From Pacificoceanicola sp049803835 (GTDB lineage: Bacteria; Pseudomonadota; Alphaproteobacteria; Rhodobacterales; Rhodobacteraceae), in the NCBI RefSeq assembly GCF_049803835.1, contig NZ_JBNAGK010000002.1, forward strand, positions 1-64,000: a stretch of 64,000 nucleotides of DNA, read 5' to 3'. Shown here in pieces: positions 46,527-56,600 of this stretch. A program made the position numbers and the translations under genes. The notes beneath the pieces are model-generated. The model had not been told where the DNA came from. It ran no database searches and worked only from the letters and a program-made list of their open reading frames with translations. The stretch's first letter is position 1, and each line of letters opens with the position of its first letter.

Positions 46527-49306
46527 CGTCCGATACCGAATACGAGCCGCTGGCCGAAGTGCCCGTCGAGAAGCCGAAGAAGGGCCCACGGTTCTCCTTC
46601 GTCTGGTTGATCCCCGTCCTCGCGCTGCTGGTGGCGCTTGGCGTGGCGTTCCAGAACTGGTCCGAACGCGGCCCGCTGATCGAGGTGGTCTTCGTCAATG
46701 CCGACGGCGTCCACGCCGGCGAGACCGAGCTGCGCTACCGCGACATCGCGGTGGGACTGGTGGAGAAGGTCGGCTTCTCCGCCAACCTTGAAGAGGTGGT
46801 GGTCTCGATCCGGCTCGACAAGGATGTCGCGCGGTATGTCGACGACCAGTCGCAATTCTGGGTCGTGCGCCCGGAGGTGACGGCGCAGGGCGTCTCCGGC
46901 CTCGATACGGTGCTGTCGGGTGTCTACATCGAGGGGGCCTGGGACGGCACCACCGGCGAGGCACAAAGCCGGTTCACCGGCTCACCGAAGGCACCGATGC
47001 TGGAGCTTGGCGAGAAGGGCACGACCTTCACGCTGCGCTCGGACGACAAGCTGCCCGCGGGCAACACGCCCATCCTCTACCATGGAGTCAAGGTCGGCCG
47101 CCTTGGCGAAACCGAGGTCTCGCCGGACGGTCTGACGGTCGAAGCCGAGGCGGTGATCCTCGAACCCTACGACAAGCTTGTGACGGAGAACACGCGGTTC
47201 TGGGACATCTCCGGTTTCAGCTTCTCGCTCGACGCGGGCGGCGCCAAGCTGCAGTTCAATTCGCTCGCCTCGCTGATCAGCGGCGGCGTGACCTTTGCCA
47301 CGCTCAGTTCGGGCGGCACCCAGATCGCGGACGGCGCGACCTATGACCTGCACCCGAGCGAGGAGGCCGCGCGCGAGAATTTCTTCCTCGAAGGCGACGG
47401 CGGCAGTGTCGATCTGATGATGGTCTTCGACGAGAACCTCTCGGGCCTCTCCGCCGGTGCGCCGGTGCAACTCGGCGGCCTGCGCATGGGCGAGGTCGTG
47501 ACGATCTCCGGCCTCGTGGACGAGGCCCGCTTCGGCGATGACAAGGTGCGGCTGGTGGCGACGATCCGCCTCAACCCGGGGCGCATCGGGCTTGAGGATT
47601 CCACCGAGGAAGGCTTCCTCGACTACCTCGAAACCCGCGTCCGGCGCGGTTTGCGGGGCCAGCTGACCAATGCGTCTCTGCTCACCGGCGGGTTGAAGAT
47701 CGACCTCGTCGATCTGCCGAACGCCCCCGAGGCGCTGCTCGACCGGACGGCAGAGCCCTACCCGCTGATCCCGACCACGGAGTCGAACGTGGCCAACATG
47801 GCCGCCTCCGCGCAGGGCCTGCTGAGCCGTGTCGATGCCTTGCCGGTGGAGGAACTGCTCGAAAACGCCGTCAACTTCCTCGCCGACGCGAGGGCGCTGG
47901 TGAACAGCGATGGCATCCAGGAGGCTCCGGAGGAGCTGCGGGCGACCCTGGCCGCCATCCGCTCCGTTGCCGAAAGCGACGAGGTGGCGAGCCTGCCCGC
48001 GCAGATCGGCCAGGTCGCGGATGGGCTGGAACAGGCCTCTGTCCAGCTGAACGCGCTGCTGACGGATGTGCAGGACAAGGCCATCGTCACGGCGGTCTCC
48101 GATCTGATTGCCCGCATCGACGAGACTGCGCAGACCCTGCCGGGCATCGCCGAGCAGGCGGGCGCGGTGCTGGCCAAGGCCGAGGCCCTGCCGCTGGAGG
48201 ACCTTTCCGCGCAGCTGTCCTCCGTTCTGGACAACGCCGATGCCTTCATCGCGAACGAGGATCTGAATGCCATGCCGGCGGACCTGCGCGCGGCGATTGC
48301 CTCGGTGAACGACCTGGTGCAGAGCGCCGAGGTGGCCGCGCTGCCGGGGCAGATCGGACAGGTCGCGAGCGGATTGGAGGAGGCCTCCGCAACGCTGAAC
48401 ACACTCCTCAAGGATGTGCAGGACCGCGCCGTGGTGCAATCCGTCTCCGAGCTGATCGCCTCCATCGACGAGACCGCAGCCGCACTGCCGGGGCTGACCG
48501 AACAGGCTGGCGCGGTGCTTGGCAAGGCGCAGGCGTTGCCGTTGGAGGACCTGTCCGCACAGCTGTCGCAGATGCTGGGCAATGCCGATACGCTGGTCTC
48601 CAACCCGGATCTGAACGCCATGCCGGGCGATCTGCGCACCGCGATTGCCTCCGTCAACGAGATCGTCGGCAGCCCGGAGATCACCGCCCTGCCCGGCCAG
48701 ATCGCTTCCCTGGCCAAGGGGTTGCTGGACAGCTCCGACCGCCTGAACACGCTCCTGCAGCAGGTGGACCAGCAAGAGATCGTGCGCCAGATCGGCGATG
48801 CCGTGGCCAAGATCGACGCGGCGGCGGGCGACCTGCCGGAAATCTCGCAGCAGGCGAAGAATATCCTCAGCGACGTGGAGGAACTGTCCTTGCAGACCAT
48901 GGCAGACCGCGCCACGGAGCTGATGGACACCGCCGAGGCGCTGCTGGCGCAGCCTTCGACTCAGCAGGTGCCCGAGCAGCTCAACGCCACGCTCGCCGAA
49001 CTGCGCGGCACCCTGGAGGAGGTCCGCCGTGGCGGGCTTGTCGACAATGCCAATGCCACGCTGGCCTCCGCCCGCTCGGCGGCGGAAGCGCTGGCGCAGG
49101 CATCCACTTCTCTACCCGCTCTCGCCGACCGCATCAGCCGGGTCGCGGCGCAGGCCGGCGTGACGCTGGGCGATTATTCCCGCGGGTCCGATTTTGGCCG
49201 CGAGATGAGCGCCGCCCTGCGCGAGATCGAGGCCGCCGCGCAATCCTTCGACCGCCTCGCGCGGCAGATCGCGCGCAACCCCAATTCCCTTCTGACCGGA
49301 CGTTGA
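46523..49306 (+). CDS. pqiB: PqiB-like MCE protein with long C-terminal 116-residue repeats (927 aa)
   Basis: After one membrane anchor (FVWLIPVLALLVALGVAF, residues 28-45), three MCE domains follow at about residues 47-140, 160-265 and 285-395, with motifs such as LRYRDIAVGLVEKV and LYHGVKVGRLGETEV. MCE proteins form hexameric tunnels that carry lipids between the membranes. E. coli PqiB ends at about 546 residues; here there is an extra helical tail of tandem 116-residue repeats (residues 439-554, 555-670, 671-786, and a partial one from 787), each starting ALPxEDL-like and containing LNAMPxDLRxAIASVN, ALPGQIGQVA and DVQDxAIV. The tail could lengthen the periplasmic needle. Confidence 0.93.
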   Translation: MTSDTEYEPLAEVPVEKPKKGPRFSFVWLIPVLALLVALGVAFQNWSERGPLIEVVFVNADGVHAGETELRYRDIAVGLVEKVGFSANLEEVVVSIRLDKDVARYVDDQSQFWVVRPEVTAQGVSGLDTVLSGVYIEGAWDGTTGEAQSRFTGSPKAPMLELGEKGTTFTLRSDDKLPAGNTPILYHGVKVGRLGETEVSPDGLTVEAEAVILEPYDKLVTENTRFWDISGFSFSLDAGGAKLQFNSLASLISGGVTFATLSSGGTQIADGATYDLHPSEEAARENFFLEGDGGSVDLMMVFDENLSGLSAGAPVQLGGLRMGEVVTISGLVDEARFGDDKVRLVATIRLNPGRIGLEDSTEEGFLDYLETRVRRGLRGQLTNASLLTGGLKIDLVDLPNAPEALLDRTAEPYPLIPTTESNVANMAASAQGLLSRVDALPVEELLENAVNFLADARALVNSDGIQEAPEELRATLAAIRSVAESDEVASLPAQIGQVADGLEQASVQLNALLTDVQDKAIVTAVSDLIARIDETAQTLPGIAEQAGAVLAKAEALPLEDLSAQLSSVLDNADAFIANEDLNAMPADLRAAIASVNDLVQSAEVAALPGQIGQVASGLEEASATLNTLLKDVQDRAVVQSVSELIASIDETAAALPGLTEQAGAVLGKAQALPLEDLSAQLSQMLGNADTLVSNPDLNAMPGDLRTAIASVNEIVGSPEITALPGQIASLAKGLLDSSDRLNTLLQQVDQQEIVRQIGDAVAKIDAAAGDLPEISQQAKNILSDVEELSLQTMADRATELMDTAEALLAQPSTQQVPEQLNATLAELRGTLEEVRRGGLVDNANATLASARSAAEALAQASTSLPALADRISRVAAQAGVTLGDYSRGSDFGREMSAALREIEAAAQSFDRLARQIARNPNSLLTGR
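47837..48995 (+). repeat. Tandem 348-bp coding repeats in pqiB
   Basis: Units start at 47837, 48185 and 48533, exactly 348 bases apart (116 codons), with a decayed fourth beginning at 48881. The units encode helical segments. Units two and three are the most alike, which suggests recent duplication or gene conversion within the gene. Confidence 0.85.
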
Positions 49307-49310
49307 TGAC

Positions 49311-49889
49311 ATGAAGACATCTGTTGCCCTGCTATCCCTGACCCTCCTGCTCGCCGCCTGCAGCGGTGACGACCTGCGCTTCGACGCGCCGCCGGGAGCG
49401 GTGGGCAGCAGCGCCTCCCTGCCCGACGCGCGGGTAAGGGTGAGCTATGGCCGGATCGAGGTGGCCACGGTGACCCTGCCGGTCTACGCGCAGGAAGAAG
49501 AGATCGTGGTGCGGGGCGAGGATGGCTCCATCGCGCCGTCCGGCGGGCTCTGGGCCGACGAGCCGGGCCGCGCGGTAACGTTGCAACTCGCCCGCGATCT
49601 CGACGCCATCACCGGCAGGCTGGTGGCGCCGGAACCCTGGCCGTTCCGCGATCTGCCGGACGTCAAGGTCGACATCCGGGTCGAGGACTTCTTCGCAGTC
49701 AGCAGCGGCGCCTTCCGGATCTCCGGCCAGATGTTCGTGGCGCCCGAGGACTACGGCACCGACCGCTCGAAGCGCTTTGACATCGAGGTTCCGGTAACCG
49801 GAGACATGACGCCCGGCTCCATCGCCGCCGCCCGGGCGACGGCTGTCAGCCAACTTGCGGAGTTCGTCGCGCGGCAAGGGCTGCGGTAA
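49311..49889 (+). CDS. pqiC: PqiC-like lipoprotein (DUF330 / ABC-type transport auxiliary)
   Basis: The protein starts MKTSVALLSLTLLLAACSG, a lipoprotein signal with an LLAAC lipobox. The rest is one PqiC/YmbA domain, with the RVSYGRIEVATVTLPVYAQEEEIVVR strand pattern and DLDAITGRLVAPEPWPFRDLPDVKVDIRVEDF (seen at about residues 95-130). PqiC is the outer-membrane lipoprotein that receives the PqiB tube. At 192 residues and 5 bases after pqiB, it completes the operon. Confidence 0.92.
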   Translation: MKTSVALLSLTLLLAACSGDDLRFDAPPGAVGSSASLPDARVRVSYGRIEVATVTLPVYAQEEEIVVRGEDGSIAPSGGLWADEPGRAVTLQLARDLDAITGRLVAPEPWPFRDLPDVKVDIRVEDFFAVSSGAFRISGQMFVAPEDYGTDRSKRFDIEVPVTGDMTPGSIAAARATAVSQLAEFVARQGLR

Positions 49890-49911
49890 TCTGCCCCGCC
49901 TTGAACCTGAA

Positions 49912-49957
49912 CCACAAATACCCTTTCGCACCTGCGGTGCTGTCGGGACATTTGTGG
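49912..49957. terminator. Two-level hairpin between convergent pqiC and murI
   Basis: The outer stem CCACAAAT/ATTTGTGG (49912-49919 with 49950-49957) encloses GCACC-TGC-GGTGC (49928-49940). It may end transcripts from both sides. Confidence 0.5.
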
Positions 49958-50039
49958 CGCAGGTTGACTCAGGTAGAAGGCGGGATGCTGTAATCAGCCG
50001 GGAAAGCGCCGTGGCGCGACAGCCGCCGCGCCACCGGTC

Positions 50040-50852
50040 TCAGGCCTTCGTGAACTCGATCTTCCGCTTGAGGAATTGCGTCGCATGGCGCGACACTTTC
50101 GCCGGATCGCCAGTGGTCAGGAAGCAGCTGTCCTGCCCGGTCCCGAGCATCGCCGGATGGCGCACAAGGTAGTCCGCCAGCGATTCCGCCACGAGATTGG
50201 CCTGGGAATACACCGCCACATCCTTGCCGAGCGCATCCTGGAAGATCTCTTCCATCAGCGGGTAATGGGTACAACCGAGGATCGCAGCCTCTGGTTTGGG
50301 CATCTTGCGTTTCAGCGCATCCACATGGGACCGCACCAGGGCTTCGGCCAGGATCATGTCACCTTCTTCGATGGCATCCACCAGACCGCCACAGGCCTGC
50401 GCCTCCACGTCGACACCGATGGCACGGAAGGCCAGTTCGCGCTGGAACGCGCGGCTGCTGACCGTGGCCGGGGTGGCGAACAGGGCCACATGCTTGACCG
50501 CCACCTCGCGCGGTGGCGAGTTGTCGCCCCACTGACGCTCCGTCAGCGCCTCGATCAGCGGCACGAAGACGCCCAGCACGCGTTTTTCCCGGGGAATCCA
50601 GCTCTCCTGCATGCGCCGCAGCGCCGCCGCGCTGGCCGTGTTGCAGGCCAGGACGACAAGATCACAGCCCTCGTCCCATAGCCGCTCTACCGCTGCGCAG
50701 GTCAGCCGGTAGATATCATCGGAATCGCGCACGCCGTAGGGCGCATGGGCGCTGTCCGCGAAATAGGCAAAAGGCACATCTGGCAGACGCTTGGACACCG
50801 CGTCCAGCACCGTGAGCCCGCCGAGCCCCGAATCGAAAACCCCCACTGCCAT
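50040..50852 (-). CDS. murI: Glutamate racemase
   Basis: MurI makes D-glutamate for peptidoglycan. The 270-residue protein begins VGVFDSGLGGLTVLDAV, has YFADSAHAPYG, and shows both catalytic cysteine motifs, LACNTASAAAL near residue 75 and LGCTHYPLM near 205. It runs leftward and ends at a convergent hairpin. The acyltransferase gene lies 37 bases upstream in the same direction, so they may share a transcript. Confidence 0.95.
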   Translation of the reverse strand: MAVGVFDSGLGGLTVLDAVSKRLPDVPFAYFADSAHAPYGVRDSDDIYRLTCAAVERLWDEGCDLVVLACNTASAAALRRMQESWIPREKRVLGVFVPLIEALTERQWGDNSPPREVAVKHVALFATPATVSSRAFQRELAFRAIGVDVEAQACGGLVDAIEEGDMILAEALVRSHVDALKRKMPKPEAAILGCTHYPLMEEIFQDALGKDVAVYSQANLVAESLADYLVRHPAMLGTGQDSCFLTTGDPAKVSRHATQFLKRKIEFTKA

Positions 50853-50889
50853 GGTCCGTCACTCCTGCAACGCGCCCTGCTCCGGCGCC

Positions 50890-51795
50890 TCAATAAAACC
50901 GTTTCGTCGGCGCATCCGCGCTTCTGTGCTTCTCCTCGAACTCGAATCCGTAGGCATAGGATTTGAGCGGGATCGGAGACAACTCATAGGTGGCTTTCCT
51001 GAGGAAATCCATAAGCGCACGCGGGTCACCCTGATGTTCGGCAATCCGCTCCGGCGCGATGGGCTGGCCGATCACCACGCGCACCGGCGTATCCACCCGT
51101 TTCCGGAACTCCTTGAGCAGCAGACCCATGCGCAGCGTCACGTGCAGATGACTCGCCAGTTGGAACAGCCGCGAGGTGTGGCCGTCGAAATAGATCGGCA
51201 GCACCTGCGCGCCGCTTTTGGCGATCATCTTGGCGGTGAAGCTGCGCCAGCCCGGGTCCATCGGCTGGGCGAAAGGCGTGGCGGCGGTCGCCACGGTGCC
51301 GCCCGGAAAGATGCCGATGCAGCCACCCTGCCCGAGGTAGTCCAGCGCCACCCTGCGCGTCTCCAGGTTCAGCTTCAGAGCCTCCTTGGAGCCGTCGAAA
51401 TCCACCGGCAGGACCACGCGGTTCAGCTCCTCCGCCTTGCGGAACACGCTGTTCGCCAGAATGCGGAAATCGCCCCGGACGATGGACAGGATATGCCCCA
51501 TCATCAGCCCGTCGAGGATGCCATAGGGGTGATTGGCGATGACCACCAGCGGACCGTCGCGCGGAATGTCGTCGAGCGTGCCGCCCAGCACCTCCAGCCC
51601 GAGGCCGTAGCGCTCCACCATGACCTGCCAGAAGTCGCGCCCCGCGGCGACCTCATCTTCGTAGCCTGCCGCCCGCCGAATCAGCCCGATGCGGCCGGTG
51701 GCGTTCTCCATGAGCCGGATCAGCGCCCGCCCGCCCCGCGTGCTGGCCGAGTAACTGTAGGAAATGTCACGGGCTATCCGCCCCCGGTCCGCCAT
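50890..51795 (-). CDS. PlsC-like lysophospholipid acyltransferase
   Basis: The 301-residue protein belongs to the 1-acylglycerol-phosphate/haemolysin-like acyltransferase group. The H-x4-D catalytic motif is NHPYGILDG near residue 110, followed by the IFPGGT motif near 185 and the PIYFDG region. It would acylate a lysophospholipid or ornithine-lipid precursor at the inner membrane; the exact acceptor is unknown. The ATG at 51795 has GGTGGAGG upstream and is preferred to the frame reaching 52017, which overlaps the divergent gene's leader. Confidence 0.88.
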   Translation of the reverse strand: MADRGRIARDISYSYSASTRGGRALIRLMENATGRIGLIRRAAGYEDEVAAGRDFWQVMVERYGLGLEVLGGTLDDIPRDGPLVVIANHPYGILDGLMMGHILSIVRGDFRILANSVFRKAEELNRVVLPVDFDGSKEALKLNLETRRVALDYLGQGGCIGIFPGGTVATAATPFAQPMDPGWRSFTAKMIAKSGAQVLPIYFDGHTSRLFQLASHLHVTLRMGLLLKEFRKRVDTPVRVVIGQPIAPERIAEHQGDPRALMDFLRKATYELSPIPLKSYAYGFEFEEKHRSADAPTKRFY

Positions 51796-51974
51796 GACCG
51801 CGCCTCCACCTGACGATACGCCCGACATAGCGCATCCCGCGACGCTGCAACATAAAGATTGCATCATTGTGATCCCCGTCACTTTGGCGAGTCGATTTGG
51901 AGGTGTACAACCATAAGTACGCATGGCGACGCAGCGGCACAGGCCGCGTCGCGCAGGACAGAAGGGGACATTCC

Positions 51975-53579
51975 ATGCATATCCGAACCGCTCACCTCGC
52001 CGGGGTTGCGCTGGCACTGGCCGCGCCGGCCCAGGCCGACACCCAGATCAACGGCCTGCAACAGCTGATGCTGTTCCGCAGTTTCATCCAGGACGATGCC
52101 GGTTGCGAAGCCTCCGTCGTGAATGGCCGCGCGGTCATCACGGGACGCAACGCCCCCTCCGGCGCGGCCTCCTGCCCCGACGCCTTTGCCTGGACGCAGT
52201 TCGTCAACGCGATCTCGGACGAGTTCTGGACCTGGGGAATCGACCAGACCATCTGGCCGGCTGCGCCGCTGCCGCTCTGCACCGCCACGCTCACCACCAA
52301 CTGCTGCAACCCCGACGCCCCGATCGAGCCCGGCAACCAGCCCGCAAACTGCCCGGTCTTCCGGGCCGATTACATCCCGATCAGCCCGCTGCCCGCGACG
52401 CCGAACGGCACGCCCTCGCGCGCGGTGGTCGGGCACAATGGCCTCAACGAGGATGACAGCGTCGACCCCGGCCGCCTGCTGCGCGATCTCGAACTCGAAC
52501 TGGTGTTCCGCAACCGGGCCATGACGGACTATATCTACCGCCACGATCTCTATTCGCGAGAAGGGCTTGGCAGCCGGAACCGTGCGCAGAACGCGGCACT
52601 GAAAGACGGCAATGTCGGCGCGGCTCATGCCCTCGAAGTGCGCTTCCCGCTGGACGCGGTCATGGTCAAGGTGGACTTCATCCACCAGCAGATCATGCTC
52701 GACCGTGGGCTGATCCGGGAGTATGGCGGTCCGGTTCCCAACAATCCGGACTTCCCCTATCTCACCGTGTATCTCGATGGTGACGGCGGCGAGGATCAGG
52801 TGCCCGGCTTTTACTACGCCGTCGCCATGACCAACGCGTCGAAGGATCTGCCCAGCTGGCATTGGTACGCCATGGAACATGTCGCCAACCAGGGGCGCTG
52901 CGATTATCTCGGCTGCAACGACAGCTTTGGCCGCACCGCGAACGGCGCCGCCCAGCCCGGTGCCAACTTCGGCACCCATTACGTGCCGCCCGCGATCCAG
53001 TTCAACGACGACAAGACCGAAGGCAACGACCCGCTGTTCCTGACCGGCGGCGTGTACCTGCCTTCCGAAACCGGCGAGGCGATCACACCTGCCCTGACTG
53101 CACTGTTCGAGGCCACGGGTGTCGGGTCTGCCGCAGAGGATCCTGATCCGAAAGTGATTTCCGTCGATGACCCGGCCTGGAAGAATTACTATCTCAAGGG
53201 CACGCAGACCGGGTTCAACACGGTTGGCGGCGTGCCGACGGGCATGGGGGCCACGGTCACCGAAGGCGGCTTCGTCAACTCCGCCTCCTGCACGACTTGC
53301 CACAGCCAGGCCGCCGCAGACCTGAACGGCACCACCGCCAACGCCGGTGTCGGCGCGACATGGCGGCCCAACGTGCTCGGCTATGGCCAGGTCGCGATGG
53401 GCGCCCCCGACATGGACTGGTTCTACCAGATGGGCCTGGTGGACGGCGGACCCGGCGTGGTCGCGACACAGATCGACTTCGTCTGGGGCATCCTGAACGC
53501 GGCTTGCCAGAGCCCGGCGGGCTCGCACGGGGTATGCGACAGCTACCCGGCGGCGCCAACCCTGTCCTACGGCGAATAA
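51975..53579 (+). CDS. Exported protein with a single c-type haem motif (534 aa)
   Basis: A signal peptide (residues 1-22, MHIRTAHLAGVALALAAPAQA) sends it to the periplasm. One haem-attachment motif, CTTCH, lies near residue 440. Several more cysteines (LCTATLTTNCCNP, GRCDYLGC) may form disulfides. The segment SWHWYAMEHVANQG near residue 300 resembles the W-x-W-x-FEH-x-N patch in a group of soil-bacterial monohaem proteins of unknown role. The length excludes ordinary small cytochromes. A terminator follows the stop. The frame start at 51897 is rejected for lack of a signal. Confidence 0.8.
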   Translation: MHIRTAHLAGVALALAAPAQADTQINGLQQLMLFRSFIQDDAGCEASVVNGRAVITGRNAPSGAASCPDAFAWTQFVNAISDEFWTWGIDQTIWPAAPLPLCTATLTTNCCNPDAPIEPGNQPANCPVFRADYIPISPLPATPNGTPSRAVVGHNGLNEDDSVDPGRLLRDLELELVFRNRAMTDYIYRHDLYSREGLGSRNRAQNAALKDGNVGAAHALEVRFPLDAVMVKVDFIHQQIMLDRGLIREYGGPVPNNPDFPYLTVYLDGDGGEDQVPGFYYAVAMTNASKDLPSWHWYAMEHVANQGRCDYLGCNDSFGRTANGAAQPGANFGTHYVPPAIQFNDDKTEGNDPLFLTGGVYLPSETGEAITPALTALFEATGVGSAAEDPDPKVISVDDPAWKNYYLKGTQTGFNTVGGVPTGMGATVTEGGFVNSASCTTCHSQAAADLNGTTANAGVGATWRPNVLGYGQVAMGAPDMDWFYQMGLVDGGPGVVATQIDFVWGILNAACQSPAGSHGVCDSYPAAPTLSYGE

Positions 53580-53610
53580 ATCAGACGGAATACCTGTTCT
53601 GTATCAATGA

Positions 53611-53646
53611 GATAAGGCCGGAATAGTGTTTCCGGCCTTATCTTTT
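53611..53646 (+). terminator. Strong Rho-independent terminator
   Basis: GATAAGGCCGGAA pairs with TTCCGGCCTTATC around a short loop, then TTTT, 32 bases after the monohaem gene's stop. The iorAB gene converges from the other side. Confidence 0.88.
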
Positions 53647-53667
53647 GTGCATGGGTTTGCGCGGCGG

Positions 53668-56600
53668 TTACTCTGCCGCCTGACGCAACGGTGCGCCACC
53701 CGCCCTAAGCACAGCGATCAATTCTTCGCGCCGCTTCGCGGCTTTCGCCTCGTTGGCCTGTTTGACCGGCCCGAAGCCTCTGATCTGCAACGGCAACTCC
53801 GCCAGGGCCACGAGCGCGTCCATGGTCTCCGGCGCGGCCTTCGGTAACCACTCGGCCAGATCCGCCTCGTACTGCCGGATCAGCGCCCGCTCCATCCGGC
53901 GTTCCTCGGACCGACCAAACGGATCGAACGGCGTGCCGCGCAGCCCCTTGAGCATCGCGAGGAGCTTGAAGGCCCGCAACATGCCGGAACCATAGGTTTT
54001 CTTGACAGGTCTTCCGTCCGGCCCCTCCTTTGACAGGCTCGGCGGCGCGAGATGGAACGTCATCTCGAAATCGCCGTCGAAGACCTCCTTTGCCTTGGCA
54101 TGGCTGTCGAGATGCAGACGCGCGACCTCGTATTCGTCCTTGTAGGCCAGCAGCTTGTGATAGCCTTTGGCAACAGCCTCCCGAAGGCGCGGGTCGGCGA
54201 CGCCGTCCACGAACTTGCGATACCGCTTCGCCAGCCGCTTTCCCTGGTATTTCACGAGGTGATCCGCGCGGAATTTCACCTTATCTTCCAGAGACTTCGG
54301 AAGCGTTGTTACAGTCTTCTGGATCATGCGAGCGGCGTCGTCCGGGTGCAGCACCGCCCAACGACCGACCTCTAAGGCGCGCAGGTTGCGATCCACCGCC
54401 GCGCCGTTGAGGCGGATTGCATCCTGGATTGCCTCATGGCTGAGCGGCACGAGACCCTTCTGCCAGGCGGCGCCGAGGATCATCATGTTGGAGAAGATCG
54501 AGTCTCCCATCACGACCCGCGCCAGTTCCGAGGCATCGAACAGGCTCAGCCGATCCTGCAACCGCGCTTGAAGAGCGACCTGCAAACGGTCGGATGGCAA
54601 GGAAAATTCCGTGTTTCGGGTGAAGTCTCCGGTGATGATCTCATGGCTGTTGACCACCGCCCCTGTGCGGCCCGTGGTCATCAGGCCCAGCGTCTTCGCC
54701 CCGGCGGACACCACCATGTCGCCCCCGATCAGGCAGTCCGCCTCGCCGGTAGCCACACGTACCGCGCTGATATCGCCGGGCTTCTGAGCAATGCGCAGAT
54801 GGATATGCACCGCGCCGCCCTTCTGTGCGAGGCCTGCCATCTCCATCATCGCCGCGCCCTTGCCGTCGATCTGCGCGGCCTGTGCCAGCACCGCGCCAAT
54901 GGTCACGACACCCGTGCCACCGACCCCGGTGATGACGACGTTATGCGTACCCTTGATCAGCGGCAGCGTCGGGAGCGGCAGGTGCGGCAGGTCCAGCGCC
55001 GTTGTCTCCGCCTTCCTGAGAGAGGCTCCGGAGACGGTGAGGAACGACGGGCAAAACCCTTTCAGACAAGAGAAATCCTTGTTGCAGCTGGACTGGTCGA
55101 TGGCCCGTTTCCGGCCCAGTTCCGTCTCGACCGGAACGATGGACACGCAGTTCGACTGCACCCCGCAATCGCCGCAGCCCTCGCAGACGTCGGTGTTGAT
55201 GAACACCCGTTTGTCCGGGTCCGGGAACTTGCCCCGCTTGCGACGTCGCCGTTTCTCCGCTGCGCAGGTCTGGATGTAAAGCAGGACCGAAACGCCCTCA
55301 TAGGTCGCAAGCTCCTTCTGCACCCGCTCCAGCTCCGCCCGCTCATGGATTTCGGCACCGGACGTGAACCCTTTCAGGTCGATTTCTTCTTTCTCATCAT
55401 AGACAACCGCGAGTTTCTTCACGCCCATCGCCGTCACTTCGGCGGCGATCCTCTGCGGCGACAGACCGCCCTCGTTCGGCTGGCCGCCGGTCATGGCAAC
55501 GGCGTCGTTGTACAGGATCTTGTAGGTGATCCGCGTGTCATTCAACAACGCCGCCCGGATCGCCTGCACCCCGGAATGGTTGTAGGTTCCGTCGCCAAGG
55601 TTTTGAAAAACATGAGGTCTCTTGGAGAACGGCGCCTCGCCGATCCAGTTCGCGCCTTCGCCGCCCATGTGGGTAAAGCCGATGGTCGAGCGGTCCATCC
55701 ACTGCGCCATGTAGTGACAGCCGATACCGGCATAGGCACGGCTGCCCTCCGGCACCTTGGTGGAGGAGTTGTGCGGACAGCCGGAACAGAAGTAGGGAAC
55801 CCGCGCGGCGATCTCCTCCGCATTGTCAGCTTTCGTCGCTTGGTCAATAGCTTGCAGACCGGCCTTCACGCGATCCGTACCGCGCCCTTCCTCGATCAGG
55901 ATCTCGCCCAGCTTGCGTGCGATCCAGATCGGATCGAGCGCGCCGCGGGTCGGGAAGAGTTCCTCGCGGTGCAGCGCACCGGAGCCGCCCTTGTACCAAC
56001 CATAAACCCGCCGTCCGCGCCGGTCATCGAAGATGGCTTCCTTGACCTGCACTTCGATCAGCTTGCGCTTTTCCTCGACGATGACGATCAGGTCCAGCCC
56101 CTCTGCCCAGTCGTGGAATCCGACCATATCCAGTGGGAAGGTTTGCCCGATTTTATAAGTGGTTATGCCGAGTTTCTCAGCCTCCGCCTCGTCAATCCCC
56201 AACAGGCTCAAGGCGTGGATCAGATCCAGCCAGTTCTTGCCCGCAGAGACGAAACCGATCTTCGCCCCGGGCTTGCCCCACATCCGCTTGTCCATGCCGT
56301 TTGCCCGCGAAAACGCTTCCGCGGCAAAGCGTTTGTGGTCGATCATGCGTGTCTCCTGCGCATGGGGCGTGTCGACCAGACGGATGTTCAGCCCGCCTTC
56401 GGGCATGGGGAAATCCGGCTCGACCAGCGACACCCGATCCGGGCGGCCATCGACAACCGCCGTGGCCTCAACCGTGTCCTTCATGGTCTTGAGGCCCACC
56501 CAGACCCCGGCGAAGCGCGACAGCGCCCAGGCGTAGATGCCGTAGTCGAGGATTTCCTGAACGCCAGCCGGGGAGACGACGGGCATGTAGGCGTCGACAA

